A stretch of DNA of 35,319 nucleotides, from positions 1 to 35,319 of the forward strand of contig JAUCBJ010002767.1 of NCBI GenBank assembly GCA_032718475.1, given 5' to 3'. The stretch comes from Nemertoderma westbladi (Eukaryota; Xenacoelomorpha; Nemertodermatida; Nemertodermatidae). The position numbers and the translations under genes are program-made. The notes beneath the pieces are model-generated. The model saw nothing but the letters and a program-made list of their open reading frames with translations, was not told the origin of the DNA and did not search any database. This document shows, piece by piece, positions 18,045 through 29,300 of this stretch (positions within the stretch are counted from its first letter, which is position 1; each line of letters opens with the position of its first letter).

Positions 18045-18418
18045 ACTGATTATTACCTATGATATTTCTATTATACATGGAAGGAAAAACAGAAGCTAGT
18101 TTTCCCTGGTTCTGGGTCGCCAAACCATTCCTACACAACCAGTGAAAACAAAGCAAACTCAATCCGCACGGTAACTGTTCGCGCATGTGTCTCTGGATCT
18201 AGCTGGCTACCGTGACACTTAAAACTAAAGGGGTTAAAAGATGAGACGAAGCATACCAGCGGGGTCCACGATAGGCAGCTGCAGACCAACACAGGCTGCA
18301 ACTCCCACTCCATTGATTACCACTCTATCGAACATCTGCCACTCGAGGAGGGCACAGGGATGGAAGCATCTATCTGGTGGATTGGCGCAGGAGGAAACTA
18401 TCCTGGAAGTAACGGAGC
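18045..18418 (+). repeat. Third, partial copy of the inverted-repeat sequence
   Basis: Positions 18045-18418 match 16452-16823 of the left arm in direct orientation, from TATGATATTTCTATTATACA to ATCCTGGAAGTAACGG. It has point differences and an extra Ile codon-sized insertion (ATCTATCTGG). It is therefore also inverted relative to the right arm. It carries the start of the MEASGG-type ORF but leaves homology after about 20 codons. Confidence 0.88.
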
Positions 18419-18923
18419 GCCGTACAACAGCATAAATTATTTCCGAAAAACCCATTAATGTAGCAGAAAGAGGCTCACAGAGCCATAATACAGTAGAAAA
18501 TCGCACAGAAAACAATATGCGCTTCAAAACAATACGAATATAGTCGAACGTCGACAATCTAAACCATTAGACCCGGAAGTAAATCCATATAGGCCTGTAC
18601 ATAGCCATACATCTTCTAGGCTTAGACTGGTACCACAGCAATACACTGCCAGTGATATATAACCAGTAACTAGGCAACCGCAGTAATATACCACTAACAA
18701 TGTCGATATGCAATTTATTTAGATAGAACCTATTATACAGATAGGCCTAACCCCCAACTGGAGCCTATGCATAACAACATAGCAACCAGATGGGAGGATA
18801 ATAATTATCAAAATGACATAGAAAATTAAATAAATTCCACCGCATTTAATGTAAATGAATATAATATAAATGAATATAATGTAAATGAATATAATACCAA
18901 ATGAATATAATACCAAATATAAG
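18419..18923. other. Spacer of the inverted repeat, distal part
   Basis: AT-rich, no gene. At 18845-18917 the 14/15-bp phrase AAATGAATATAAT is repeated about five times (a small tandem array), immediately next to the inner end of the right arm. Confidence 0.6.
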
Positions 18924-20411
18924 TCGTCGGGGTTTACTTCCTCCGGACGCGTGTCATCCGACTTCCCTCTTCCCATTTTGGCTTGGTTCAACCGTGCGTA
19001 CTATATAAGGTCCTACTACAACATATTGTAAAATTAACCTCCTACTACTAAATGTTATTATACCTTCTGCCAACCTGGCGGCTAATTGGTCAGCCCTATC
19101 TGATTAATCCATCTTGTTTAAATGTTCAAAGTTTAAGTTCGTAATATAAAGAGTATCTAATAGATTGGATCTAACATGTACCCATTCTATTTGCTTCCTC
19201 CACATCTCTCAACTTACGGTGGTAGTTCCTTCGAAGTTTTTCTATCTCATCGAGGGTTCCCGTCGTAGCTGCAGTTGTGGTCCCTATCGAGGTTCTCATC
19301 CTCCTCGTTACTGAATTCATTGCTGTCATCGAACTCATCATCGATCCTGGATCCTCCCTGCATTGCGTTCGAACGGGTTTGGCCCACCTGGTATTCACTT
19401 GATCTTCGCGAGTTGACTCTTCCGGTAGTGGCGTATCATTGGGCTCGCAGGGGCCAACTTTTACTTCCAGGATAGTTTCCTCCTGGGCCGTTCCACCGGA
19501 TGCTTCCATCCCTGTGCCCTCCTCGAGTGGCAGATGATCGATGATGTCAGTAATCAATGGAATGGGAGTTGCAGCCTGTGTTAGTCTGTGGCTGCCTGTG
19601 TCATGGACCCCGCTGGTATGCTTCGTCTCATCTTTTAGCCCCTTTAGTTTTAAGGTGTCACGGTAGCCAGCTAGATCTAGAGACACATGCGCGGCCAGTT
19701 AACGTGCGGATTGAGTTTGCTTTGTTCTCACTGGATGTGTAGGAATGGATTGGCGACCCAGCACCTGGGAAAACTAGCTTCTTGTTTTTCCTTCCCTGAA
19801 TAATAGAAATATCATATGTAATAAACAGTGACCAGTAATAGCACAAGTCTGAATCTGATATCTGCACTGAGATACTAAATGCCATTAATAAATAAATACA
19901 CATAAACCGTTAAAACTAAAGCCGCTTATCAGGTTAGAGAGCGACATGTGACTGAAGTATAAATTGATATTACAGCAGTATAAGCTACTATAGATTTGGG
20001 TTATTGCTTATTGGTTAGGGCATGGCTTATTGCTGCCCTGACCAATGAGGTTTCAGAACTGCTACATCACTATTGGCTAATGCCATAATGATTAATCGCT
20101 TACTTTCCTGGTTAATCCCTCTCTCACTATGTATGGGCTATGGCTTGTGGTTAGTAAGCCGATTCCTATAGTAGGTTGTTATATGCACCATACCAATAAA
20201 TATACACATGAAACAATATGTTTAACATTTAGTACACAATGACACATGAATAGCTTGCGCGGTCATCTGACTTCCAATTTGGTTCCCTTGGCAAGGACTT
20301 CCTGATTGTAAGTTGACCTTTGGGGTTTGGCTTACAATCGGGGTGCTAACATAGATTTCCCATTTTGGTTAATAACTGTCTTGAGGTGACATATTGGTTT
20401 TCTGTGTGATG
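18924..20411 (-). repeat. Right arm of the large inverted repeat (uninterrupted)
   Basis: Read on the minus strand from 20411 it starts CATCACACAGAAAACCAAT and mirrors the left arm through to GAAGTAAACCCC at about 18927. It holds the pre-insertion version of the LINE target site near 20070-20090. I found no target-site duplication outside the two arm ends, so it may be an inverted segmental duplication rather than a transposon. Confidence 0.9.
19171..19509 (-). pseudogene. Unidentified ORF of the inverted repeat, right copy, truncated
   Basis: The minus frame starts MEASGGTAQEETILEV and matches the left copy closely, with CGA where the left has a stop. About 15 bp (CATGACTATGAGGCG-like) are missing after ILEV, and the frame is lost at EEANRMGTC, where small changes bring a stop. 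Downstream similarity persists to 18927 but with further stops. An open extension upstream to 19686 exists only because of a one-base difference from the left arm. Neither arm therefore holds an intact gene, and the function is unknown. Confidence 0.5.
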
Positions 20412-21157
20412 AAGTGCCTAAGGGATCGCTCCCGTAACACAAATTGACCCTATTACTATTTTCAACTCGACATATGTAAATCCAACATGCACAATTATTA
20501 GCATGCCAAAATCGCAACAACGATAATGACAACTATTTGAAAAATTGACCCTTATGTGAGAGACGATGCAATGGAAATTACTAGTATTTTGTTATTAATG
20601 CATAAAAATTAGTGCTATTCAAAGTTTTATTAAAAGCACTATAATATAACATCGCGATCGCAAATATTCATATTCTTTTGTTTTCATAAAATTTTGTTTT
20701 GTTTTATAATTTATTCAACATTTGTCTTATACGTGAAGCTTACAGGAAGTTTCCGTCATATTATAATATACTCTATCAATTCAAAAACTTACCAGAGCAG
20801 ACAATGAATATTTATATACTTCCCAAATCATGCAAGGTCTGATAACTATGATAACGATAACTGATAGTCTCAGGCCCTTAGCCAGGGGGGGTTCGTTGGT
20901 TCGAACGAACCGCCCTTTTGAGAAAAGTGCCCTTTTATTATGTAAATTATGTAATTTAAAATACTCTCAAACCAATAGGAATCACTTCAAGCAGTAATAA
21001 ATTGCCTGCCCAACACGAATAAGAACTCAATTTGTCTGCCCTAATAGATATAAGAAAGTTACAAGAGGTTTTAAATAAAGGCGGCACCCTGCCGCCCTGG
21101 GGTTCAGGATAATATATGTAAAGGTGGCACTATGCTGCCATGGGGGTTAAGTTATAA
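20412..21157. other. AT-rich DNA with a hAT-like terminus fragment and a short tandem repeat
   Basis: CAGGCCCTTAGCCAGGGGGG at 20871 resembles the CAG...GGGGGG ends of hAT-type MITEs, but I could not pair it with a second end. At 21077-21157 a ~42-bp unit (AAAGGCGGCACCCTGCCGCC, then AAAGGTGGCACTATGCTGCC) is repeated twice, each with an internal dyad. There is no gene. Confidence 0.4.
20617..20670 (+). repeat. Dispersed repeat, copy 1 (matches 23016-23067)
   Basis: TTTTATTAAAAGCACTATAA, then CATCGCGATCGCAAATATTC, correspond to TTTCATTAAAAGCACTATTA and TCGCGATCTTAAATATTCC in the second copy, both on the plus strand. These are short, diverged copies of an unidentified repeat. Confidence 0.6.
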
Positions 21158-22290
21158 TTAACCCTATTAGTACCGGGCTATAAAATGTTGTACAAATACC
21201 GGGGGGAAGGGGTCATATTGACCCAACCCCCCCCCCCCCCCCCCCCCCCTCCCTCTGAAATCTACAAATTTTTACGAAAACGTCTGATTTATCGTTTGTA
21301 CGTAGGTATCACTAGTCTGGACCCGACCGAAAAACAAATTTTCGAAAAAATATAATGGGGTGGTTATATTGCAGCACCAAAATTACAAGTACAGGCCCTA
21401 GTGCACAATTTTCACAAAATTTGAAAGTTACATTTTTCGGCTAATTGTTTTTCAATGCAGGTTTTTTGGGGCGCAAAATACATTGGAAAATATTTAAAAA
21501 TGATATGATTACTATAAATGGCTGTTTAGTCCTCTCTGCGTAGGAAAAAAATGAAAAAAACAAGTAACCAGCACTTTTCAGTTAGAACACAAAATGTTTA
21601 ATTCACTTATATGATGCTATAATTTCACATTTTCAGGTTTTCTAGGGCGCTGATTCTAATGGAATACATTTCTAATATGCCAGATCATTGCTACTTGTAT
21701 TTGTCGGCGTAATTTGGCAAATTTTGGTGCTAGCACCAAATTTCGTACCCATCACCAAAAAGTACAAGTTTGCGATGTCCAGTTCTGTTTTTATTGATTC
21801 CATCGGATTCAGGACCCTCATAAACCCGTATAACGCAAGAAACAAGGTGACACAATCAATTGATATATTCGATGGTTTTCTAAATTTGGTGCTAGCACCA
21901 CATTTTGCACCCACTTCACATCTTTCCATCTTCATTCTTTCCATTCACTTTCCATATACAAGTTTGAGATGTCTAGTTGATAATTATATATTTCATTGAT
22001 TTCAGAACAGCCATAAACCTCTAAAACGCAAGAAATAAATTGTCACAAGCAATTTTATATATTGAATGGATTTTCAAAATTTCGTGCTAGCACCAAAATT
22101 TGCACACAGCACCGAAAAATATAAGTTTGATACGCTTGGTGCAACTCGTATATATTTCATCGAAACCAGAACACCAAAAAAACCCCAATAGCGTAAAAAA
22201 CAAGTTTCAAACAATCAATTTACAAAATTGACATATTTCAAAATTTGATGCTGGCACCAAAATTTGGCACCCGCCGAAAAAAACAAGCAT
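21158..22290. mobile_element. piggyBac-like MITE, 3'-truncated second copy
   Basis: The left end TTAACCCTATTAGTACCGGG (21158-21177) and the following kilobase align with the element at 5260-6831. It has four tandem units instead of five, with cores at 21727, 21889, 22084 and about 22248. Unit 2 carries a roughly 31-bp foreign insertion (CATCTTTCCATCTTC region, 21920-21950). Homology stops after CCGAAAAAAACAAG at about 22287, so the right TIR is missing. A C-run of more than 20 lies at 21227-21249. Confidence 0.85.
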
Positions 22291-22298
22291 ATCGACAT

Positions 22299-22329
22299 CT
22301 TAGGGGGGGTCATATTGACCCCCCCTAAG
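22299..22329. repeat. Perfect 14-bp hairpin with 3-base loop
   Basis: CTTAGGGGGGGTCA, loop TAT, TGACCCCCCCTAAG. It is the same hairpin core (GGGTCATATTGACCC) found near both ends of the piggyBac-like MITE, here with perfect flanking arms, just beyond the truncated end of copy 2. Confidence 0.9.
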
Positions 22330-23374
22330 AGGTAAAGTCGCGTTAGATCCCAAAGAGAGTTAGGTACCATTGCCATTTAAAGGAGCAGGTTAGTAAAGGA
22401 GCAGGTTACTGAGGCGTGTTCGGGGAACCAAAACAACAAATAAAAGTTAACTAACAAAAGTGTTTTGTATAGTTCTTGAGTCTTTGGGTCTTGTGTCTTT
22501 GTTTTGTACTCACCCTCTTGTATCTATTATTGGACGCTTGTAGTCAATTATTATTGCCAATCTGTTGTTCTATGTACTAATACCGTTGTGGAAACCTAAG
22601 AGTCTATAGATCGGATTAGAGACCAAGTTTATTTTGCACATTTGTTGACAATAATATATTATCATATATGATATATTACGTGCTACCAGATGGGGGAAGC
22701 ATGGTAATAAGAGGTAGGGAGTTAAAAGATCGGATGTTACAAGATGGAAGAAAACGAAATATTACAATAATCATTTTCTTATATTTCATGAAGCAATGAT
22801 TCCAACGCACTACTGCTGTACGGTACATTCATTCAATCTAGAAGAAATGTATAGATTCACAGCTCTGAACAAGTAAAATTTACAAAGAAATTAGCCTAGA
22901 AATTGATTTATCGTTGAATTACCACCTTATAATCAAAATATAGTAAGAATAATTTCTCATTCTTTTTTTAATATAATTATTGTTCATTACCTTAATACAA
23001 ATAAATATTATTGATATTCGAAGTTTCATTAAAAGCACTATTATATAATCGCGATCTTAAATATTCCATTTGTTATTCCCTTCAATCATAAACGATATGA
23101 TGTTTCCGGACACCAAGTTGTGCCCTACAATCAAAGCAGCAATCAAATCAATAAAAAAACAAAGACGAAAAAGCAATATCACACTCCCTCACATTATGCA
23201 CCACACCCCCTAGTGGTAGCACAGGAATTGATGTGACCACAATTTACAAATAATCAGTCCCACTGAAAGGGCACAACTCTGAACAAATAGTGCGTCGGCA
23301 CAACTACAGTAGCAATGTGCTAACTAGAGAGGGAGTGAGGGGGTGGAAATTAAGGGAGGGGGGAGGGGAGAAGT
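22330..23374. other. AT-rich intergenic DNA before the satellite
   Basis: I see no gene. A 17-bp direct duplication (AAAGGAGCAGGTTA) lies at 22379-22410. The second copy of the dispersed repeat is at 23016-23067. The last ~35 bp become purine- and G-rich, leading into the minisatellite. Confidence 0.5.
23016..23067 (+). repeat. Dispersed repeat, copy 2
   Basis: This is the direct-orientation counterpart of 20617-20670, sharing ATTAAAAGCACTAT and TCGCGATC. About 80% identity is estimated by eye over some 50 bp. Confidence 0.6.
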
Positions 23375-26300
23375 GGGATGGGGTATGGAGGTAGGGAGTG
23401 GGGATGGAGGTAGGGAGTGGGGATGGAGGTAGGGAGTGGGGATGGAGGTAGGTAGTGGGGATGGAGTAGGGAGTGGAGATGGAGGTAGGGAGTGGCGATG
23501 GAGGTAGGGAGTGGGGATGGAGGCAGGGAATGGGGATGGAGGTAGGGAGTGGGGATGGAGGTAGGGAATGGGGATGGAGGTAGGGAATGGGGATGGAGGT
23601 AGGGAATGGATGAGGTAGGGAGTGGGGATGGAGGTAGGGAGTGGGGATGGAGGTAGGGAGTGGGGATGGAGGTAGGGAGTGGGGGTGGAGGTAGGGAGTG
23701 GGGATGGAGGTAGGGAGTGGGGATGGATGTAGGGAATGGGGATGGAGGTAGGGGATGGATGAGGTAGGGAGTGGGGATGGAGGTAGGGAGTGGGGATGGA
23801 GGTAGGTAGTGGGGATGGAGGTAGGTAGTGGGGATGGAGTAGGGAGTGGGGATGGAGGTAGGGAGTGGCGATGGAGGTAGGGAGTGGGGATGGAGGTAGG
23901 GAGTGGGGATGGAGGTAGGGAGTGGGGATGGAGGTAGGGAGTGGGGATGGAGGTAGGGAGTGGGGGTGGAGATAGGGAGTGGGGATGGAGGTAGGGAGTG
24001 TGGATGGAGGTAGGGAGTGGGGATGGAGGTAGGGAGTGGGGATGGAGGTAGGGAGTGGGGATGGAGGTAGGGAGTGGGGATGGAGGTAGGGAGTGGGGAT
24101 GGAGGTAGGGAGTGGGGATGGAGGTAGGGAGTGGGATGGAGGTAGGGAGTGGATGAGGTAGGGAGTGGGGATGGAGGTAGGGAGTGGGGGTGGAGGTAGG
24201 GAGTGGGGATGGAGGTAGGGAGTGGGGATGGAGGTAGGGAGTGGGGATGGAGGTAGGGAGTGGGGATGGAGGTAGGGAGTGGGGATGGAGGTAGGGAGTG
24301 GGGATGGAGGTAGGGAGTGGGGATGGAGGTAGGGAGTGGGATGAGGTAGGGAGTGGGGATGGAGGTAGGGAGTGGGGGTGGAGGTAGGGAGTGGGGATGG
24401 AGGTAGGGAGTGTGGATGGAGGTAGGGAGTGGGGATGGAGGTAGGGAGTGGGGATGGAGGTAGGGAGTGGGGATGGAGGTAGGGAGTGGGATGAGGTAGG
24501 GAGTGGGGATGGAGGTAGGGAGTGGGGGTGGAGGTAGGGAGTGGGGATGGAGGTAGGGAGTGTGGATGGAGGTAGGGAGTGGGGATGGAGGTAGGGAGTG
24601 GGGATGGAGGTAGGGAGTGGGGATGGAGGTAGGGAGTGGGGATGGAGGTAGGGAGTGGGGATGGAGGTAGGGAGTGGGATGAGGTAGGGAGTGGGGATGG
24701 AGGTAGGGAGTGGGGGTGGAGGTAGGGAGTGGGGATGGAGGTAGGGAGTGTGGATGGAGGTAGGGAGTGGGGATGGAGGTAGGGAGTGGGGATGGAGGTA
24801 GGGAGTGGGGATGGAGGTAGGGAGTGGATGAGGTAGGGAGTGGGGATGGAGGTAGGGAGTGGGGATGGAGGTAGGGAGTGGGGATGGAGGTAGGGAGTGG
24901 GGATGGAGGTAGGGAGTGGGGATGGAGGTAGGGAGTGTGGATGGAGGTAGGGAGTGGGGGTGGAGGTAGGGAGTGGGGATGGAGGTAGGGAGTGGGGATG
25001 GAGGTAGGGAGTGGGGATGTAGGTAGGGAGTGGGGAGGGAGGTAGGGAGTGGGGATGGAGGTAGGGAGTGGGGATGGAGGTAGGGAGTGGGGATGGAGGT
25101 AGGGAGTGGGATGAGGTAGGGAGTGGGGATGGAGGTAGGGAGTGGGGATGGAGGTAGGGAGTGGGGATGGAGGTAGGGAGTGGGGATGTAGGTAGGGAGT
25201 GGGGATGGAGGTAGGGAGTGGGGATGGAGGTAGGGAGTGGGGATGGAGGTAGGGAGTGGGGATGGAGGTAGGGAGTGGGGATGGAGGTAGGGAGTGGGGA
25301 TGGAGGTAGGGAGTGGGGATGGAGGTAGGGAGTGGGGATGGAGGTAGGGAGTGGGGATGGAGGTAGGGAGTGGGGGTGGAGGTAGGGAGTGGGGATGGAG
25401 GTAGGGAGTGGGGATGGAGGTAGGGAGTGGGGGTGGAAGTAGGGAGTTGGGATGGAGGTAGGGAGTGGGGATGGAGGTAGGGAGTGGGGATGGAGGTCGG
25501 GAGTGGGGATGGAGGTAGAGAGTAGGAATGGAAGTAGGGAGTGGGGATGGAGGTAGGGAGTGGGGATGGAGGTAGGGAGTGGGGATGGAGGTAGGGAGTG
25601 GGGATGGAGGTAGGGAGTGGGGATGGAGGTAGGGAGTGGGGATGGAAGGTAGGGAGTGGGGATGGAAGGTAGGGAGTGGGGATGGAGGTAGGGAGTGGGG
25701 ATGGAGGTAGGGAGTGGGGATGAGGTAGGGAGTGGGGATGGAGGTAGGGAGTGGGGATGGAGGTAGGGAGTGGGGATGGAGGTAGGGAGTGGGGATGGAG
25801 GTAGGGAGTGGGGATGGAGGTAGGGAGTGGGGATGGAGGTAGGGAGTGGGGATGGAGGTAGGGAGTGGGGATGGAGGTAGGGAGTGGGGATGGAGGTAGG
25901 GAGTGGGGATGGAGGTAGGGAGTGGGGATGGAGGTAGGGAGTGGGGATGGAGGTAGGGAGTGGGGATGGAGGTAGGGAGTGGGGATGGAGGTAGGGAGTG
26001 GGGATGGAGGTAGGGAGTGGGGATGGAGGTAGGGAGTGGGGATGGAGGTAGGGAGTGGGGATGGAGGTAGGGAGTGGGGATGGAGGTAGGGAGTGGGGAT
26101 GGAGGTAGGGAGTGGGGATGGAGGTAGGGAGTGGGGATGGAGGTAGGGAGTGGGGATGGAGGTAGGGAGTGGGGATGGAGGTAGGGAGTGGGGATGGAGG
26201 TAGGGAGTGGGGATGGAGGTAGGGAGTGGGGATGTAGGTAGGGAGTGGGGAGGAAGGTAGGGAGTGGGGATGGAGGTAGGGAGTGGGGATGGAGGTAGGG

Positions 26301-29300
26301 AGTGGGGATGGAGGTAGGGAGTGGGGATGGAGGTAGGGAGTGGGGATGGAGGTAGGGAGTGGGGATGGAGGTAGGGAGTGGGGATGGAGGTAGGGAGTGG
26401 GGATGGAGGTAGGGAGTGGGGATGGAGGTAGGGATGGATGAGGTAGGGAGTGGGGATGGAGGTAGGGAGTGGGGATGGAGGTAGGGAGTGTGGATGGAGG
26501 TAGGGAGTGGGGATGGAGGTAGGGAGTGGGGATGTAGGTAGGGAGTGGGGAGGAAGGTAGGGAGTGGGGATGGAGGTAGGGAGTGGGGATGGAGGTAGGG
26601 AGTGGGGATGGAGGTAGGGAGTGGGGATGGAGGTAGGGAGTGGGGATGGAGGTAGGGAGTGGGGATGGAGGTAGGGAGTGGGGATGGAGGTAGGGAGTGG
26701 GGATGGAGGTAGGGAGTGGGGATGGAGGTAGGGAGTGGGGATGGAGGTAGGGAGTGGGGATGGAGGTAGGGAGTGGGGATGGAGGTAGGGAGTGGGGATG
26801 GAGGTAGGGAGTGGGGATGGAGGTAGGGAGTGGGGATGGAGGTAGGGAGTGGGGATGGAGGTAGGGAGTGGGGATGGAGGTAGGGAGTGGGGATGGAGGT
26901 AGGGAGTGGGGATGAGGTAGGGAGTGGGGATGGAGGTAGGGAGTGGGGATGGAGGTAGGGAGTGGGGATGTAGGTAGGGAGTGGGGAGGGAGGTAGGGAG
27001 TGGGGATGGAGGTAGGGAGTGGGGATGGAGGTAGGGAGTGGGGATGGAGGTAGGGAGTGGGGATGGAGGTAGGGAGTGGGGATGGAGGTAGGGAGTGGGA
27101 TGAGGTAGGGAGTGGGGATGGAGGTAGGGAGTGGGGATGGAGGTAGGGAGTGTGGATGGAGGTAGGGAGTGGGGGTGGAGGTAGGGAGTGGGGATGGAGG
27201 TAGGGAGTGGGGATGTAGGTAGGGAGTGGGGAGGGAGGTAGGGAGTGGGGATGGAGGTAGGGAGTGGGGATGGAGGTAGGGAGTGGGGATGGAGGTAGGG
27301 AGTGGGGATGGAGGTAGGGAGTGGGGATGGAGGTAGGGAGTGGGGATGGAGGTAGGGAGTGGGGATGGAGGTAGGGAGTGTGGATGGAGGTAGGGAGTGG
27401 GGGTGGAGGTAGGGAGTGGGGATGGTGGTAGGGAGTGGGGATGGAGGTAGGGAGTGGGGGTGGAAGTAAGGAGTTGGGATGGAAATAGGGAGTGGGGATG
27501 GAGGTAGGGAGTGGGGATGGAGGTCGGAAGTGGGGATGGAGGTAGAGAGTAGGAATGGAAGTAGGGAGTGGGGATGGAGGTAGGGAGTGGGGATGGAGGT
27601 AGGGAGTGGGGATGGAGGTAGGGAGTGGGGATGGAGGTAGGGAGTGGGGATGGAGGTAGGGAGTGGGGAGGAAGGTAGGGAGTGGGGATGGAGGTAGGGA
27701 GTGGGGACGGAGGTAGGGAGTGGGGATGGAGGTAGGGAGTGGGGATGGAGGTAGGGAGTGGGGATGGAGGTAGGGAGTGGGGATGGAGGTAGGGAGTGGG
27801 GATGGAGGTAGGGAGTGTGGATGGAGGTAGGGAGTGGGGATGGAGGTAGGGAGTGGGGATGGAGGTAGGGAGTGGGGATGGAAGTAGGGAGTGGGGGTGG
27901 AAGTAAGGAGTTGGGATGGAAATAGGGAGTGGGGATGGAGGTAGGGAGTGGGGATGGAGGTCGGAAGTGGGGATGGAGGTAGAGAGTAGGAATGGAAGTA
28001 GGGAGTGGGGATGGAGGTAGGGAGTGGGGATGGAGGTAGGGAGTGGGGATGGAGGTAGGGAGTGGGGATGGAGGTAGGGAGTGGGGATGTAGGTAGGGAG
28101 TGGGGATGGAAGGTAGGGAGTGGGGATGGAGGTAGGGAGTGGGGATGGAGGTAGGGAGTGGGGACGGAGGTAGGGAGTGGGGATGGAGGTAGGGAGTGGG
28201 GATGGAGGTAGGGAGTGGGGATGGAGGTAGGGAGTGGGGATGGAGGTAGGGAGTGGGGATGTAGGTAGGGAGTGGGGAGGAAGGTAGGGAGTGGGGGTGG
28301 AAGTAGGGAGTTGGGATGGAAATAGGGAGTGGGGATGGAGGTAGGGAGTGGGGATGGAGGTAGGGAGTGGGGATGGAGGTAGGGAGTGGGGATGGAAGTA
28401 GGGAGTGGGGATGGAGGTAGGGAGTGGGGATGGAGGTAGGGAGTGTGGATGTAGGTAGGGAGTGGGGATGGAGGTAGGGAGTGGGGATGGAGGTAGGGAG
28501 TGGGGATGGAGGTAGGGAGTGGGGATGGAGGTAGGGAGTGGGGATGTAGGTAGGGAGTGGGGAGGAAGGTAGGGAGTGGGGATGGAGGTAGGGAGTGGGG
28601 ATGGAAGTAGGGAGTGGGGATGGAGGTAGGGAGTGGGGATGGAGGTAGGGAGTGGGGATGGAGGTAGGGAGTGGGGATGTAGGTAGGGAGTGGGGATGGA
28701 GGTAGGGAGTGGGGATGGAGGTAGGGAGTGGGGATGGAAGGTAGGGAGTGGGGGTGGAAGTAGGGAGTTGGGATGGAAATAGGGAGTGGGGATGGAGGTA
28801 GGGAGTGGGGATGGAGGTCGGAAGTGGGGATGGAGGTAGAGAGTGGATGGAAGTAGGGAGTGGGGATGGAGGTAGGGAGTGGGGATGGAGGTAGGGAGTG
28901 GGGATGGAGGTAGGGAGTGGGGATGGAGGTAGGGAGTGGGGATGTAGGTAGGGAGTGGGGAGGAAGGTAGGGAGTGGGGATGGAGGTAGGGAGTGGGGAT
29001 GGAGGTAGGGAGTGGGGATGGAGGTAGGGAGTGGGGATGTAGGTAGGGAGTGGGGAGGAAGGTAGGGAGTGGGGATGGAGGTAGGGAGTGGGGATGGAGG
29101 TAGGGAGTGGGGATGGAGGTAGGGAGTGGGGATGGAGGTCGGAAGTGGGGATGGAGGTAGAGAGTAGGAATGGAAGTAGGGAGTGGGGATGGAGGTAGGG
29201 AGTGGGGATGTAGGTAGGGAGTGGGGAGGAAGGTAGGGAGTGGGGATGGAGGTAGGGAGTGGGGATGGAGGTAGGGAGTGGGGATGGAGGTAGGGAGTGG

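Noticed and set aside
19752-19775. TGGCGACCCAG resembling a retrotransposon primer-binding site
   Set aside because: It lies inside the inverted-repeat arm with no LTR before it, and appears in all three copies as part of the shared repeat.
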